Assembly: GCF_902167145.1 (NCBI RefSeq)
Contig: NC_050098.1
Location: 111,018,207 to 111,082,206 of the forward strand
Reading direction: 5' to 3'
DNA length: 64,000 nucleotides
DNA from: Zea mays
Lineage: Eukaryota > Streptophyta > Magnoliopsida > Poales > Poaceae
Part shown: positions 36,606 through 48,900 of the stretch, piece by piece
Position numbering within the stretch: position 1 is the first letter of the stretch
How the letters are laid out: every line of letters begins with the position of its first letter
Translations under genes and position numbers: made by a program
The notes under the pieces: generated by a model
The model's database searches: none
Told to the model about the DNA's origin: nothing
The model's input: the letters and a program-made list of their open reading frames with translations, nothing else

Positions 36606-39600
36606 TGTCACACCCGGTTTTAGAAGGCAAACCGAATGCGAACCATGTACGTGCCAGGATCAGTTATTCACGTACACAGCAGTTACATAACATGGACATC
36701 ATCACACAGTGCTCAAAATGGTATTAAAAGGGAAATAATAGTCGATTACATCATACGTCTGAGACGTCCATATAGTCCTTACAATAAATCAAAGTGCGGA
36801 AAAGAAACATAGATAAACGCGGCCTTCACAGGCAGCCGACTGGGGGTTGTCGCTAACCCACGCCTAGAACTCGTCGTAGTCTTGGAACTCCTGGAAGTCT
36901 CCTTCCACAGCTTCATCTTCTCCTGAGCAGTGGTTGCAATGCTGACAACCTGGGGATGGGGGGGGGGGGGGTTTGGTGTGTAGAGCAAGGGTGAGTACAC
37001 ATCAACATACTCATCAAGTGTCCTGTTTGGCTGTAGTGGACTAGCTTTATGTGGGGATAAGTCAAGCAGTCGCTTTTAGTTGGTCAGATCATTATTTACT
37101 AATAGAAAGCCAGGTTTTAGCATTAACCCAAGTTATTAGCCCGATGTACCCTTTCCAAACGGAAAGAATACCACTTACCAGTACCATAGTCATAACCAGA
37201 ACCATCGATCTCATAGCCACCTGTACCATAATGTCTCTGATCAAGTACCACTAATCACTGGAGCTCCCTTGGCCGCTCATAACCGCGAGCACGGCTGATA
37301 TATCAGTTTTCAAACACTCTGCAGAGGTTGTGCACTTTACCCACAAGCCGTGATTCCCATTCTGCCCGGAGAGAGCTACTCCCCATTGACCACTACCTAG
37401 GTGGCCTAGCAGGGCATCACTATGTAGCCTTTACAAAGATTCCCCGGGACTGTAGCCACCCGTTAGGTTTCCTAAATGCACCGCACTCCTCCCCAAGGGG
37501 CGAACCCAAACTTGGCAGAGCGAGCCGCATACACCGAGCCCCATTGAAGGCACGACGACTAAGTGAACTACACCCCGGATCCTCTAATTATTCAGCTAAG
37601 GGCATCCCATTCCACCCTCATGGTTGCACTGTTTTTTCCCGGGCGGTCATCCATAGAACAGGTCCTTACGGAGAGGCACTCGAGAAACCGCTCGAGCCCC
37701 CTTGAAGACCACAAGTACAACATCATAATAAGAGAGGGGAAAACAGCGTATCATAGATAATCTCATCATGTTCATTGATTAGAGGTTGAGCAATAGCATA
37801 AAGCTAAACAATAATAATCCAACCCAAATAGGTGAACAAGAACATGGATAACAAAATCTAGTCAATCCTTAGGCATAAATGTGTAAAGCGGGAGGTGAAT
37901 TAAAGAATGAATAGAACAGAGATAGGTCAAGGGACACTTGCCTCCACCAACCGACTGCTGCTCAGGGGCTTCTTTTGCGAGTTCTTCGGGTTCTCCGACC
38001 GGATCGTTCTCTATGCGAGCGCAAACACACATACATCCACATATTTAATACAAAAGAACAGTACACCATACAATAGAATGCAGTAAGTAAACAGACGTTC
38101 CACGTGGGCTCGCAGTTACAGTTAAGAGAGAAAGAGAACAAGACAGTCGAGAAACGGTCACGTTACATGATTATAAATTAACCACTCGCTTAATAGAAGG
38201 AAATTAATGTAGACACTATGTTTAGCGTAAAGTAAAGTCATGTTTCATGTCTAATCATTATAAGCAGATGAAGATAAATAAAAAGGATTGTCGCGCGGCG
38301 AGACGCGTGACATAGCACTCTAAAACGAATTAAGAAATTAACGACTCGTCGCGCGACCGAGCACGCAGCGAGACACTTCGCATTAATTATAAAGAGACGT
38401 TAAGCGTCGCGCGACAAAACGCACGACGACATACGTCGACTAGACTGAGTCTAAAGTGGAACGTCGCGTGAATACACGCGTGACGTTACACCTTAAACAA
38501 CCTAAAATTAAAATGGATCGTCGCGCGACGAAGCGCACGACGCAACGCATAAATAGAATCCGAAATTAGACTAATCCGTCGCGCAACGAAGCGCGCGACG
38601 CAGCACGCTAACTAACGGAGTTTGACATTGACTACCAACCAAAAATAATCACCGCGAACGCGGGAACGCGCTAGCGGTAAACGGGGAAGCGCGAGGCCAC
38701 GCCAAGGCCACGCGAACCACGCCAAGGGCCGGAACGACGCGCGCAGGGGCCGAGGCCGCGCCGGGGACAGGGGCCGCGCCGGGGCCGAGCCAGGGCCGAG
38801 CCGCCGGGGGGCCGCGCCGGGGGCCGCTCCGGGCGAGCAGGGGGCGGGGGCCACGCGTCGCCGCGAGCAGGGGCGGGCGGGGGCGCCGCCGCGGGCAGGG
38901 GGGCGGGCGGGGGGCCGCCGCGCGCCGGCGAGCAGGGGACGGGGCGGGGTCACCGCGCGAGCAGGGGCGGGCGGGGCCGCACGCCGGCGAGCAGGGGGAG
39001 GGGGCGGGGTCGCCGCCGCGGGCAGGGGGCGGACGGGGCCGCGCCGCCGCGGGCCGGGGAGGGGGCGGGGGGCGCCGCCGCTGCGGGCAGGGGGCGGGCG
39101 GGGTCGCGCGTGAGCAGGGGAAAGGGAGGGCGCGCGCGGGGGAGGAAGAAGAGGAGGGAGAGGGAGAGAGAGAGAGAGAAGAAGGGGAGGGGAGGGGAGC
39201 TCACCTCGGGGTCAAAATTCCGGTGATCGCCGTCTCCAATTCCTAGGGCACCACGGGGAGAGAGAGGTGGAGGAGGGAGAGGGAGGTTGTTGTGCGGGAG
39301 ATCCAAATGAGAGAGAGAGAGAGGAGGGGCGCATGGGGGGGGGTGGGCACCAGGGGCGCGCAGGGCCGGGCCGGACCGGGCCGGGCTGGGTTGGGCCGGG
39401 CCACTTCGCGGATCGAAAACCCACGACGTGCACGACCACTAAACGGAATTAAATCGCGAATCGAAATCTGGAACGGAACGAGACGACCACTCAACATCAG
39501 ACAAAGAAATGTGCTTCGGCATGATGCAACACCCATGACACTTAGGTTTTGGTTTATACATGACACGGACACCTGTCGCTATACTGGTTTGAAATTGGGA

Positions 39601-39695
39601 AGAAGGAGCGAAACAGGAAAGAGAAAAGAGAGTAACGCCCGAATTTGGTGAGAGAAAAGAAGAAAAAAATCTACCCCCAAATGCAGGGCGTTACA
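36606..39695 (-). repeat. T2 3' LTR
   Basis: It runs from TGTCACACCCGG to GGGCGTTACA. It contains a series of GTCGCGCGAC-type palindromes (38290-38610), a strongly G-rich tract (38720-39200) and a GA-rich microsatellite near 39165. No gene. Confidence 0.92.
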
Positions 39696-39731
39696 AACCT
39701 ATCCCCCTTAAAAGAATCTCGCCCTCGAGAT

Positions 39732-42700
39732 TCAGGGTTGGTTAGCAAAGAGCTCAGGGTATTTAGCCATCAGATCATCTTCACGCTCCCAGGTTGCTTC
39801 TTCCTCAGAGTGGTGATTCCATTTGACTTTGCACATTCTGATGGTCTTCCTTCGAGTGACTCTGTCTGCGGTTTCAAGGATTTGCACTGGCTTCTCAACG
39901 TAGGTCAAGTCCTCCTAGACTTCGAGACCTTCCACTGGCAACTGCTCTTCTGGCACACGCAAGCACTTCTTCAAATGAGACACATGAAAGACATCATGCA
40001 CGGCAGACAAATTCTCTGGCAGACTGAGCTGATAGGCCACTTCTCCACGCCTTGAGAGAATTTGGTACGGACCAATGTAGCGGGGTGCTAGCTTGCCTTT
40101 GACTCCGAACCTTCTGACTCCTCTGATCGGTGACACTTTCAGATAGACAAAGTCTCCGACTTCGAAACTCAGCTCCCTTCTTCTTGTGTCTGCATAGCTT
40201 CGCTGCCTTGATTGCGCTATCTTCAGATTCTCTCGAACCATCTTGATGTTCTCTTCGGCTTCAAGCAGAATGTCTGGCCCAAACACTTGCTTTTCTCCAG
40301 ACTGATCCCATTGCAACAGAGTTCTACAACTCCTTCCATAGAGCGCCTGAAATGGTGACATCTTCAAACTGGCCTGGTAACTGTTGTTATAGGAAAACTC
40401 CGCATAAGGCAATCGCTTGTCCCATCTGGACTGATCTTGCAACGCACAGGCTCTCAACATGTCTTCAAGAATTTGATTGGTTCTTTCGGTCTAGCCATCT
40501 GTCTACGGATGATAAGCTGAACTGAAATTCAGATGTGTGCCCAAGGCTTCATGCAACTGCTGCCAGAAATGAGAGGTGAACTGCGTTCCTCTGTCTGACA
40601 CTATCTTCTTTGGCACACCATGAAGACAAACGATCCGAGACATATACAATTCTGCCAATACTGCACTGCTGTAGTTGGTCTTGACAGGTATGAAGTGGGC
40701 TGACTTGGTCAGGCGGTCCACTACTACCCAAATGGAATCGTAGCCGGCTCGAGTGCGAGGCAATCCGACTATGAAATCCATACCAATTTCATCCCATTTC
40801 CACTGAGGGATCTGCAACGGTTGCAATAATCCAGCAGGTCTCTGGTGCTCTGCCTTAATTCTTCGGCAACTATCGCACATAGCCACATGCTCTGCGATTT
40901 CCCTCTTCATTCCGTACCACCAGAATTTCTTCTTCAGATCCTGATACATCTTCTCACTACCAGGGTGAATCGAATAAGCTGTCTCATGAGCTTCCTTAAG
41001 GATCAACTCCCGAATGGATTGGACATTAGGAACGCACAAGCGGTCTTTGAACCATATCACACCTTCTGCATCTTCTCGAAAATCTTTGCCTCTGCCATCT
41101 AGAACCAGTCGCCGGATCTCACTGATCTTCTCATCATTCTTTTGTGCTTCTTTGATTTCCCGTTCCAAGGTAGGTTCCAACTCAACTGTGACTCCTCGCG
41201 GATTGTTCAGAAACCCGAGACTCAACCTGTCAAACTCCTTGGCCAACTCATAAGGCATCGGACGAGCGACCATCAGATTGACTTGACTCTTCCTGCTCAA
41301 AGCATCTGCCACTACGTTTGCTTTGCCTGGATGGTAGTAAATCTCCAACTCATAGTCTTTGATCAACTCTAACCATCTTCGCTGCCTCATATTCAACTCT
41401 GACTGAGTGAATATGTACTTCAGACTCTTGTGGTCTGTGTAAACATCACATTTCTGTCCATACAGATAGTGCCTCCATGTCTTCAGTGCGTGAACCACTG
41501 CTGCCAACTCTAGATCATGGATTGGGTAATTCTTCTCATGAACCTTCAACTGTCGGGACGAGTAAGCCACAACTCTTCCCTCTTGCATCAACACACATCC
41601 CAAACCTGTGTAGCAAGCATCACAATACACCGAGAAGGGCTTGTGCACATCAGGCAAGACTAAAACAGGCGATGTTGTCAACTTCTCTTTCAGCGCTTCA
41701 AAGGCCTCTTGACATTTCTGGGTCCACTTGAACTCAACCTTGTTGCCTAGCAACGCTGTCATTGGTTTCGCAATCTTCGAAAACCCTTCAATGAATCGCC
41801 GATAGTATCCGGCCATTCCAATGAAACTCTTGATTCCTCGAGCATCTGTTGGCGCTTTCCAGTTCAGAATGTCTGCCACTTTCTTCGGATCCACAGCCAA
41901 TCCTTCTTTGTTGATTATGTGACCCAAGAACAGGACTTCATTGATCCAGAACTCACATTTGCTCAACTTTGCATACAACTGGTGCTCTCGCAATCTCTGC
42001 AATACCATCCTCAAATGATCTGCATGCTCTTCTTCGCTTTGAGAATAAATCAGAATGTCATCAATGAATACCACCACAAACTTATCGAGATAGTCCATGA
42101 ATACACTGTTCATCAGATTCATGAAGAAGGCTGGTGCATTGGTCAAACCAAAAGACATCACTGTGAACTCATACAACCCATTCTTGGAAATGAATGCCGT
42201 CTTCGGAATGTCCGAAGGTTGGATCCTGAGCTGATGATAACCTGACCTCAGATCAATCTTGGAGAACACACTGGCTCCTCTCAACTGGTCGAACAGATCT
42301 TCTATTCTGGGCAAGGGATACTTGTTCTTGATCGTGACCTCATTCAAAGCTCGATAATCGATACACATCCTTTTGGTGCCATCTTTCTTTTCCACAAACA
42401 AGACAGGAGCGGCCCAAGGCGAGGTGCTTGGCCGAATGTAACCCTTCTCTGACAGCTCATCAATCTGCTTCTTAAGTTCAACCAACTCTGGTCCGGATAT
42501 TCTGTAAGCTCTCTTAAAGATGGGGGCGGTTCCAGGAAGAAGCTCTATGGCAAATTCAACTTTCCGCTCTGGTGGCATACCCGGTAAGTCCTTGGGAAAC
42601 ACATCTGGAAACTCGGACACGACCTTGATACTCTCAATCGGGTCTGCTTCACTGCTATCGATAGCCATCTGATAACAACTTCCTTTCTTTGGCTCAGGTG

Positions 42701-44294
42701 GGACTAACTCGGTCACCACTTCCTCTCCTAGTGGGGACACCAACTTGATTGTCCTCTTATCACAACTGATAACTGCCTGATACTTATCTAGCCAATTCAT
42801 CCCTAGGATGACATCTATTCCCTGAGTACCCATTACTATGAGGTTGGCGGGAAACGCTATCCCCCTTATTTCCACGCTTATATTCAAACAAATGTTATCG
42901 GCTCGGATTCTACCACCGGCTGAGTCAATTTGAATGGGGGTTGACATGGTAGTAGTTGGAAGATTATGTACTTCTACCCATGATGCAGTAATGAAAGAAT
43001 GCGTTGCTCCAGTATCAAATAACACTTCTGCAATATGGGAGTCGACTGGGAACATACCTACTATCATGTCGGGGGTCTCCTGAACTGCTTCAGCCTCCAA
43101 GTGGTTCAGTCTCCCATGATTATAGCGCGGTTGAGAGCGGTTGCCTGCTCCAGGCTGAGACACATTCTGCTTTGCTGGGGCATTGGGGCCTGACTGCTGC
43201 TGGGCTGCCTTCTTCGGACATTGCATCACCCAGTGGCCTTGCTCTCCACAGTGGAAACATGCCCTGTTTCCAACCTGAGCTGGTGCTGCCTGACTGTTCT
43301 GTTGGTTTGCTGGGGCAGGAAGACGAGGTGCCTGCTGATTCTGCCTCTGAAACTGACCTCCTGACTGATTGCTCTGGCGGTTCTGATACTGGTGCTGAGG
43401 ATACTGCCTTTGGAATTGCTGCTGCTGCTGAGGTGGACGCTGGTTCTGCCTGAACTGCTGAGGTTGATTGCCTGAAAAACGAGGACGATTGCCGCTTCCA
43501 GGCTGGGGTCCACTGCTCTTGCGCTTACGATCCTCCATCTCCTTACGCTTCCTTTCTGTCATGATTGCTCTGTCAATCAGGTGCTGGAATGTCGGGAAGG
43601 TATGATTCATCAGTTGGTACTGCAGAGGGTCAACCAAGCCTCTCAGGAAACGGTACTGCCGCTTGGCGTTAGTGTTGACATCTTCAGGAGCATAGCGAGA
43701 CAACTGCAGAAACCTGTCCCGGTACTCACTGACAGACAATGGCCCTTGCTTGAGGGCCAGGAACTCCTCCTTCTTCATTGTCATCAGACCTGCAGGCACA
43801 TGGTACTGACAAAAGCTACCTCTGAACTCTTCCCAGGTGATGGCGTCAGGGTGGGCATGGGTGGCGAGGTAAGACTCCCACCATGACTGAGCTGCTCCTC
43901 TCAACAGACGGGGACCATACAGGACTTTCTCCCTATCATCGCACTGAGCGGTGTGCAACACCCGCTCCACAGTGCGCAGCCAGTCTTCAGCATCCATGGG
44001 GTCAGAAGAGTGAGCGAACGTTGGTGGATGACCTCTCATGAATTCAGCACGCTTGTCTCTGGGCATCTGAGGCATCTGAGGCTGAGGTGGTGCCTGCTGC
44101 TGTTGCTGCTGCTGCTGCTGAATGGCGGCCAAAGTCTGACCGATGGCTTGAACTGCCTGAGTCTGCATCAAAAACATCTGCTCGATCGACATCAGAGGCG
44201 GGGGTGGCAGGTGCTGCTGCTGGGGCACCTCTTCCTGTTGAGTGGCTCGTTCCTACCGAGCACGCCTTCCTCCTCTGCGCCTGTTCTCGGACAT
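39732..44294 (-). pseudogene. T2 gag-pol with chromodomain (four nonsense codons)
   Basis: One frame of about 1520 codons from ATG 44294 (MSENRRRGGRRAR). In order: gag with [14 protein letters not shown]; zinc knuckle [15 protein letters not shown] (about residue 345); protease FDTGATHSF (about 425); RT with [13 protein letters not shown] and FIDDILIYS (about 745); RNase H with [10 protein letters not shown] (about 955); integrase with HHCC and DDE motifs (about 1105-1265); C-terminal chromodomain near 39735-39830 (KVKWNHHSEEEATWE). Catalytic residues look intact. The only breaks are TAG codons at 44255-44253, 40505-40503, 40493-40491 and 39917-39915. At the three pol sites related elements have Gln, so CAG-to-TAG is likely. 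The chromodomain is known in this lineage to direct integration to marked chromatin. Confidence 0.93.
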
Positions 44295-44697
44295 CTGCAG
44301 AATGCAACCACACATCAGAACTGATCTGGCAAATCTTACAGCATAAGAAAAGAGTATAGAATCCTTCAATAGCACTAAACAGATGAGCATCTTCACTGAT
44401 CTCCAACACAGACCACACAACTTCTCAGATAAAGAGGAAAGTGGAATAAAAGGTTTCCCAACTAGATAACTAACTCCATTAACATAATAGGTAAACCATA
44501 ATGCAGGGGATGCCCACACTCTGGTGACAGTCATTACAAAGATCCAAACCAAACATAGTTCATCATGACAAACATAAGTGCACAGGATATAGCAAACTAC
44601 CCTGTCTAACTAAGACTAACTAAAAGCGAGACTAACGCTAAGATTGTAGCTTCTACGTATATATTTTGTATTAATTACAAGATCCAACTCTAACGAT
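44295..44697 (-). other. Spacer between the extra gene and gag in T2
   Basis: No credible ORF. On the minus strand the gag ATG follows TGCATTCTGCAG, which looks like a 3' splice site, so gag may be expressed from a spliced RNA. Confidence 0.5.
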
Positions 44698-45717
44698 CTA
44701 TGGTTCTAGATTTATCTTGGTCTTGTAGTCGGGATTGCCATAAGACTGGTGTCCACGCCGAGGTGAGCGGTACGGGTGCTGAGTCCCGACGGGAGCGGGG
44801 GAACCATCATCCAGGTGACGACGTTCCGCGCGCTCAGCCCGCAGCAGGGCGATCTCAGCACGATCCCTACTCAGCTCGTCTAATGCATGGTCCAGCTCCG
44901 TGTTTAGCACGGCGGCTAGGTTGACTGTGCTGTTCAACCTAGGATTGCCCTCACCAATAGGTGAGACAATCACGCCTCCTGTGCTGCCAGATGGACGGCG
45001 GGGGTAATACTTCAGGTCGAGACCGTCAGCTACCCCACCGAGAACCGAGCAGTAGTGCGAAAGCGCACGTCGTGCAGCATCTTGCATGGCTGCCTCAGCT
45101 GAGTCCCGCTCAGAGATAGAATAGTGCTCTGAGCAGGCCTCCGCACCCTGGAGACTGTTCTCCAGGCGGCGCACCAAGCAGGTCGCCTCCCAGCGGTCCG
45201 GGTAGACCCCGCGACTATGCTGGTAGACCATACAGCGATACTCGATGGACCAAGTATGTCGGTTAAGTGCCCGACGTAGCAGGGTGTCGAGCGCATCGTG
45301 GAAGTGACACCCGCGAGCAGCGTCGCGAGTGATGGGTTGAGCAACCCATCCTTCTGGCTCCTGGTCAGCAGAGAGGTCGGTGTCGTGGCTCGAGCTGTCG
45401 TCGCCACCTCCGTCGTCTGGGTCTCCTCCAGCAGCTACTCCAGAAGCTGGGGCGCCCGGTGGTGGTGCAGGGGGCGCCTCCAGGGGAAGCACAGGGGAGC
45501 AGCTCCTCACGGACTCTATCTCCTGCTGGAGCGAGAAAGAAGAGCCCTGCTGCTCCTGCTCCTGTCATCGACGTTCCTGCTCCTCATGCAGGCGGTGGTG
45601 CAGCCTCTCCAAGTGGCTGGACTGTCCGGCCACGGGACGGTGAAGCGGACGCTCAGCAAGGCGGGAGGGTAAGAAGGGGATGACGGACTTTCGTGCAGTG
45701 TGTCTAAGTCGAGCCAT
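44698..45717 (-). pseudogene. Extra gene upstream of gag in T2, H3-tail-like N-terminus
   Basis: Reads leftward from ATG 45717 for about 340 codons to TAG 44700-44698. It begins MARLRHTARKSVIPFLPSR. After Met removal, positions 1-10 share A1, R2, T6, A7, R8, K9 and S10 with histone H3. A Gln/Glu/Arg-rich region follows, then Pro- and Asp-rich segments, a middle domain with conserved-looking Trp/Tyr/Cys (RHTWSIEYRCMVYQHSRG near 45240), and a coiled coil (near 44800-44880, ALDELSRDRAEIALL). One in-frame TGA (45567-45565) follows an Arg codon and could be a CGA-to-TGA change. The ATG directly follows TTTTGTAG, a splice-acceptor-like sequence. I do not recognise the family; a structural or chromatin-targeting role is inference. 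Confidence 0.65.
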
Positions 45718-45961
45718 CTACAAAAGACACCATAAGCAAAAGAGTGAGAACAGAATTAATATGACCAGCAAGTAATGAATCATAAATAAATGAAGGATTA
45801 GAATAAAACACAATTTTTCAGCAAGGTATAATATATAGTAGAACATAGGTTTGGTCGGTATGACCAACTTTTGAAGGGATATCAAAGTCAAGGCAGGGAC
45901 AGAGGTCTATAGTCCTTAGAACGACCATTCTATTCTAGGTTAGCGGTCCTACAGTCAGCAC
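45718..45961 (-). other. T2 leader between primer site and the extra gene
   Basis: No coding region. It is A/T-rich, with a pyrimidine-rich run before the extra gene's ATG. 45909-45978 is similar to the T1 leader at 34170-34241. Confidence 0.6.
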
Positions 45962-45974
45962 GGCTTTGATACCA
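45962..45974 (-). promoter_or_regulatory. Primer-binding site of T2
   Basis: The minus strand reads TGGTATCAAAGCC, four bases after the 5' LTR. It is the initiator Met-tRNA type with a mismatch, shared with T1. Confidence 0.85.
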
Positions 45975-45978
45975 CTTA

Positions 45979-48900
45979 TGTCACACTCGGTTTTAGAAGG
46001 AAAACCGAATGCGAACCATGTACGTGCCAGGATCAGTTATTCACGTACACAACAGTTACATAACATGGACATCATCACACAGTGCTCAAAATGGTATTAA
46101 AAGGGAAATAATAGTCGATTACATCATACGTCTGAGACGTCCATATAGTCCTTACAATAAATCAAAGTGCGGAAAAGAAATGTAGATAAACGCGGCCTTC
46201 ATAGGCAGCCGACTGGGGGTTGCCGCTAACCGACGCCTAGAACTCGTCGTAGTCTTGGAACTCCTGGAAGTCTCCTTCCACAGCTTCATCTTCTCCTGAG
46301 CAGTGGTTGCAATGCTGACAACCTGGGGATGGGGGGGTTTGGTGTGTAGAGCAAGGGTGAGTACACATCAACATACTCAGCAAGTGTCCTGTTTGGCTGT
46401 AGTGGACTAGCTTTATGTGGGGATAAGTCAAGTAGTTGCTTTTAGTTGGTCAGATCATTATTTACTAATAGAAAGCCAGGTTTTAGCATTAACCCAAGTT
46501 ATTAGCCCGATGTACCCTTTCCAAATGGAAAGAATACCACTTACCAGTACCATAGTCATAACCAGAACCATCGATCTCATAGCCACCTGTACCATAATGT
46601 CTCTGATCAAGTACCACTAATCACTGGAGCTCCCTTGGCCGCTCATAACCGCGAGCACGGCTGATATATTAGTTTTCAAACACTCTGCAGAGGTTGTGCA
46701 CTTTACCCACAAGCCGTGATTCCCATTCTGCCCGGAGAGAGCTACTCCCCATTGACCACTACCTAGGTGGCCTAGCAGGGCATCACTACGTAGCCTTTAC
46801 AAAGATTCCCCGGGACTGTAGCCACCTGTTAGGTTTCCTAAATGCACCGCACTCCTCCCCAAGGGGCGAACCCAAACTTGGCAGAGCTAGCCGCATACAC
46901 CGAGCCCCATTGACGGCACGACGGCTAAGTGAACTACACCCCGGATCCTCTAATTATTCAGCTAAGGGCATCCCATTCCACCCTCATGGTTGCACTGTTT
47001 TCCCGGGCGGTCATCCATAGAACAGGTCCTTACGGAGAGGCACTCGAGAAACCGCTCGAGCCCCCTTGAAGACCACAAGTACAACATCATAATAAGAGAG
47101 GGGAAAACAGCGTATCATAGATAATCTCATCCTGTTCATTGATTAGAGGTTGAGCAATAGCATAAAGCTAAACAATAATAATCCAACCCAAATAGGTGAA
47201 CAAGGACATGGATAACAAAACCTAGTCAATCCTTAGGCATAAATGTGTAAAGCGGGAGGTGAATTAAAGAATGAATAGGACAGAGATAGGTCAAGGGACA
47301 CTTGCCTCCACCAACCAACTGCTGCTCAGGGGCTTCTCCTGCGAGTTCTTCGGGTTCTCCGACCGGATCGTTCTCTATGCGAGCGCAAACACACATACAT
47401 CCACATATTTAATACAAAAGAATAGTACACCATATAATAGAATGCAGTAAGTAAACAGACGTTCCACGCGGGCTCGCAGTTACAGTTAAGAGAGAAAGAG
47501 AACAAGACAGTCGAGAAACGGTCACGTTACATGATTATAAATTAACCACTCGCTTAATAGAAGGAAATTAATGTAGACACTATGTTTAGCGTAAAGTAAA
47601 GTCATGTTTCATGTCTAATCATTATAAGCAGATGAAGATAAATAAAAAGGATTGTCGCGCGGCGAGACGCGCGACATAGCACTCTAAAACGAATTAAGAA
47701 ATTAACGACTCGTCGCGCGACCGAGCACGCAGCGAGACACTTCGCATTAATTATAAAGAGACATTAAGCGTCGCGCGACGAAACGCACGATGGCATAAGT
47801 CGACTAGACTGAGTCTAAAGTGGAACGTCGCGTGAATACACACGCGACGTTACACCTTAAACAATCTGAAATTAAAATGGATCGTCGCGCGATGAAGCGC
47901 ACGACGCAACGCATAAATAGAATCCGAAATTAGACAAATCCGTCGCGCGACGAAGCGCGTGATGCAGCACGCTAACTAACGGAGTTTGACATTGACTACC
48001 AACCAAAAATATTCACCGCGAACGCGGGAACGCGCTAGCGGTAAACGGGGAAGCGCGAGGCCACGCCAAGGCCACGCGAACCACACCAAGGCCACGCGAA
48101 CCACGCCAAGGGCCAGAACGACGCGCGCAGGGGCCGAGGCCGCGCAGGGGCCGAGCCGCCGGGGGGCCGCGCCGGGGGCCGGAGGCCGCGCCGGGCGAGC
48201 AGGGGGCGGGGGCCGCGCGTCGCCGCGGGCAGGGGGTGGGCGGGGGGCGCCGCCGCGGGCAGGGGGGCGGGTGGGGGGCCGCCGCGCGCCGGCGAGCAGG
48301 GGACGGGGCGCGGTCGCCGCGCGCGAGCAGGGGCGGGCGGGGCCGCGCGCCGGCGAGCAGGGGGAGGGGGCGGGGTCGCTGCCGCGGGCAGGGGGCGGAC
48401 GGGGCCGCCCCGCCGTGGGCCGGGGAGGGGGCGGGGGGCGCCGCCGGCGAGCAGGGGAGCGGGGGCGGGGCCGCCGCTGCGGGCAGGGGGCGGGCGGGGT
48501 CGCGCGCGAGCAGGGGAAAGGGAGGGCGCGCGCAGGGGAGGAAGAAGAGGAGGGAGAGGGAGAGAGAGAAGAAGAAGGGGAGGGGAGGGGAGCTCACCTC
48601 GGGGTCAAAATTGCGGTGATCGCCGTCTCCAATTCCTAGGGCACCACGAGGAGAGAGAGGTGGAGGAGGGAGAGGGAGGTTGTTGCGCGGGAGATCCAAA
48701 TGAGAGAGAGAGGAGGGGCGCATCGGGGGGGGGGGTGGGCGCCAGGGGCGGGCTGGGTTGGGCCGGGCCACTTCGCGAATCGAAAACCCACGACGTGCAC
48801 GACCACTAAACGGAATTAAATCGTGAATCGAAATCCAGAACGGAACGAGACGAACACTCAACATCAGACAAAGAAATGTGCTTCGGCATGATGCAACACC

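Noticed and set aside
43004..44359. Plus-strand ORFs of 80-149 codons opposite T2 gag
   Set aside because: Mirror images of the CAG/Gln-rich gag coding strand; no independent conservation or start context.
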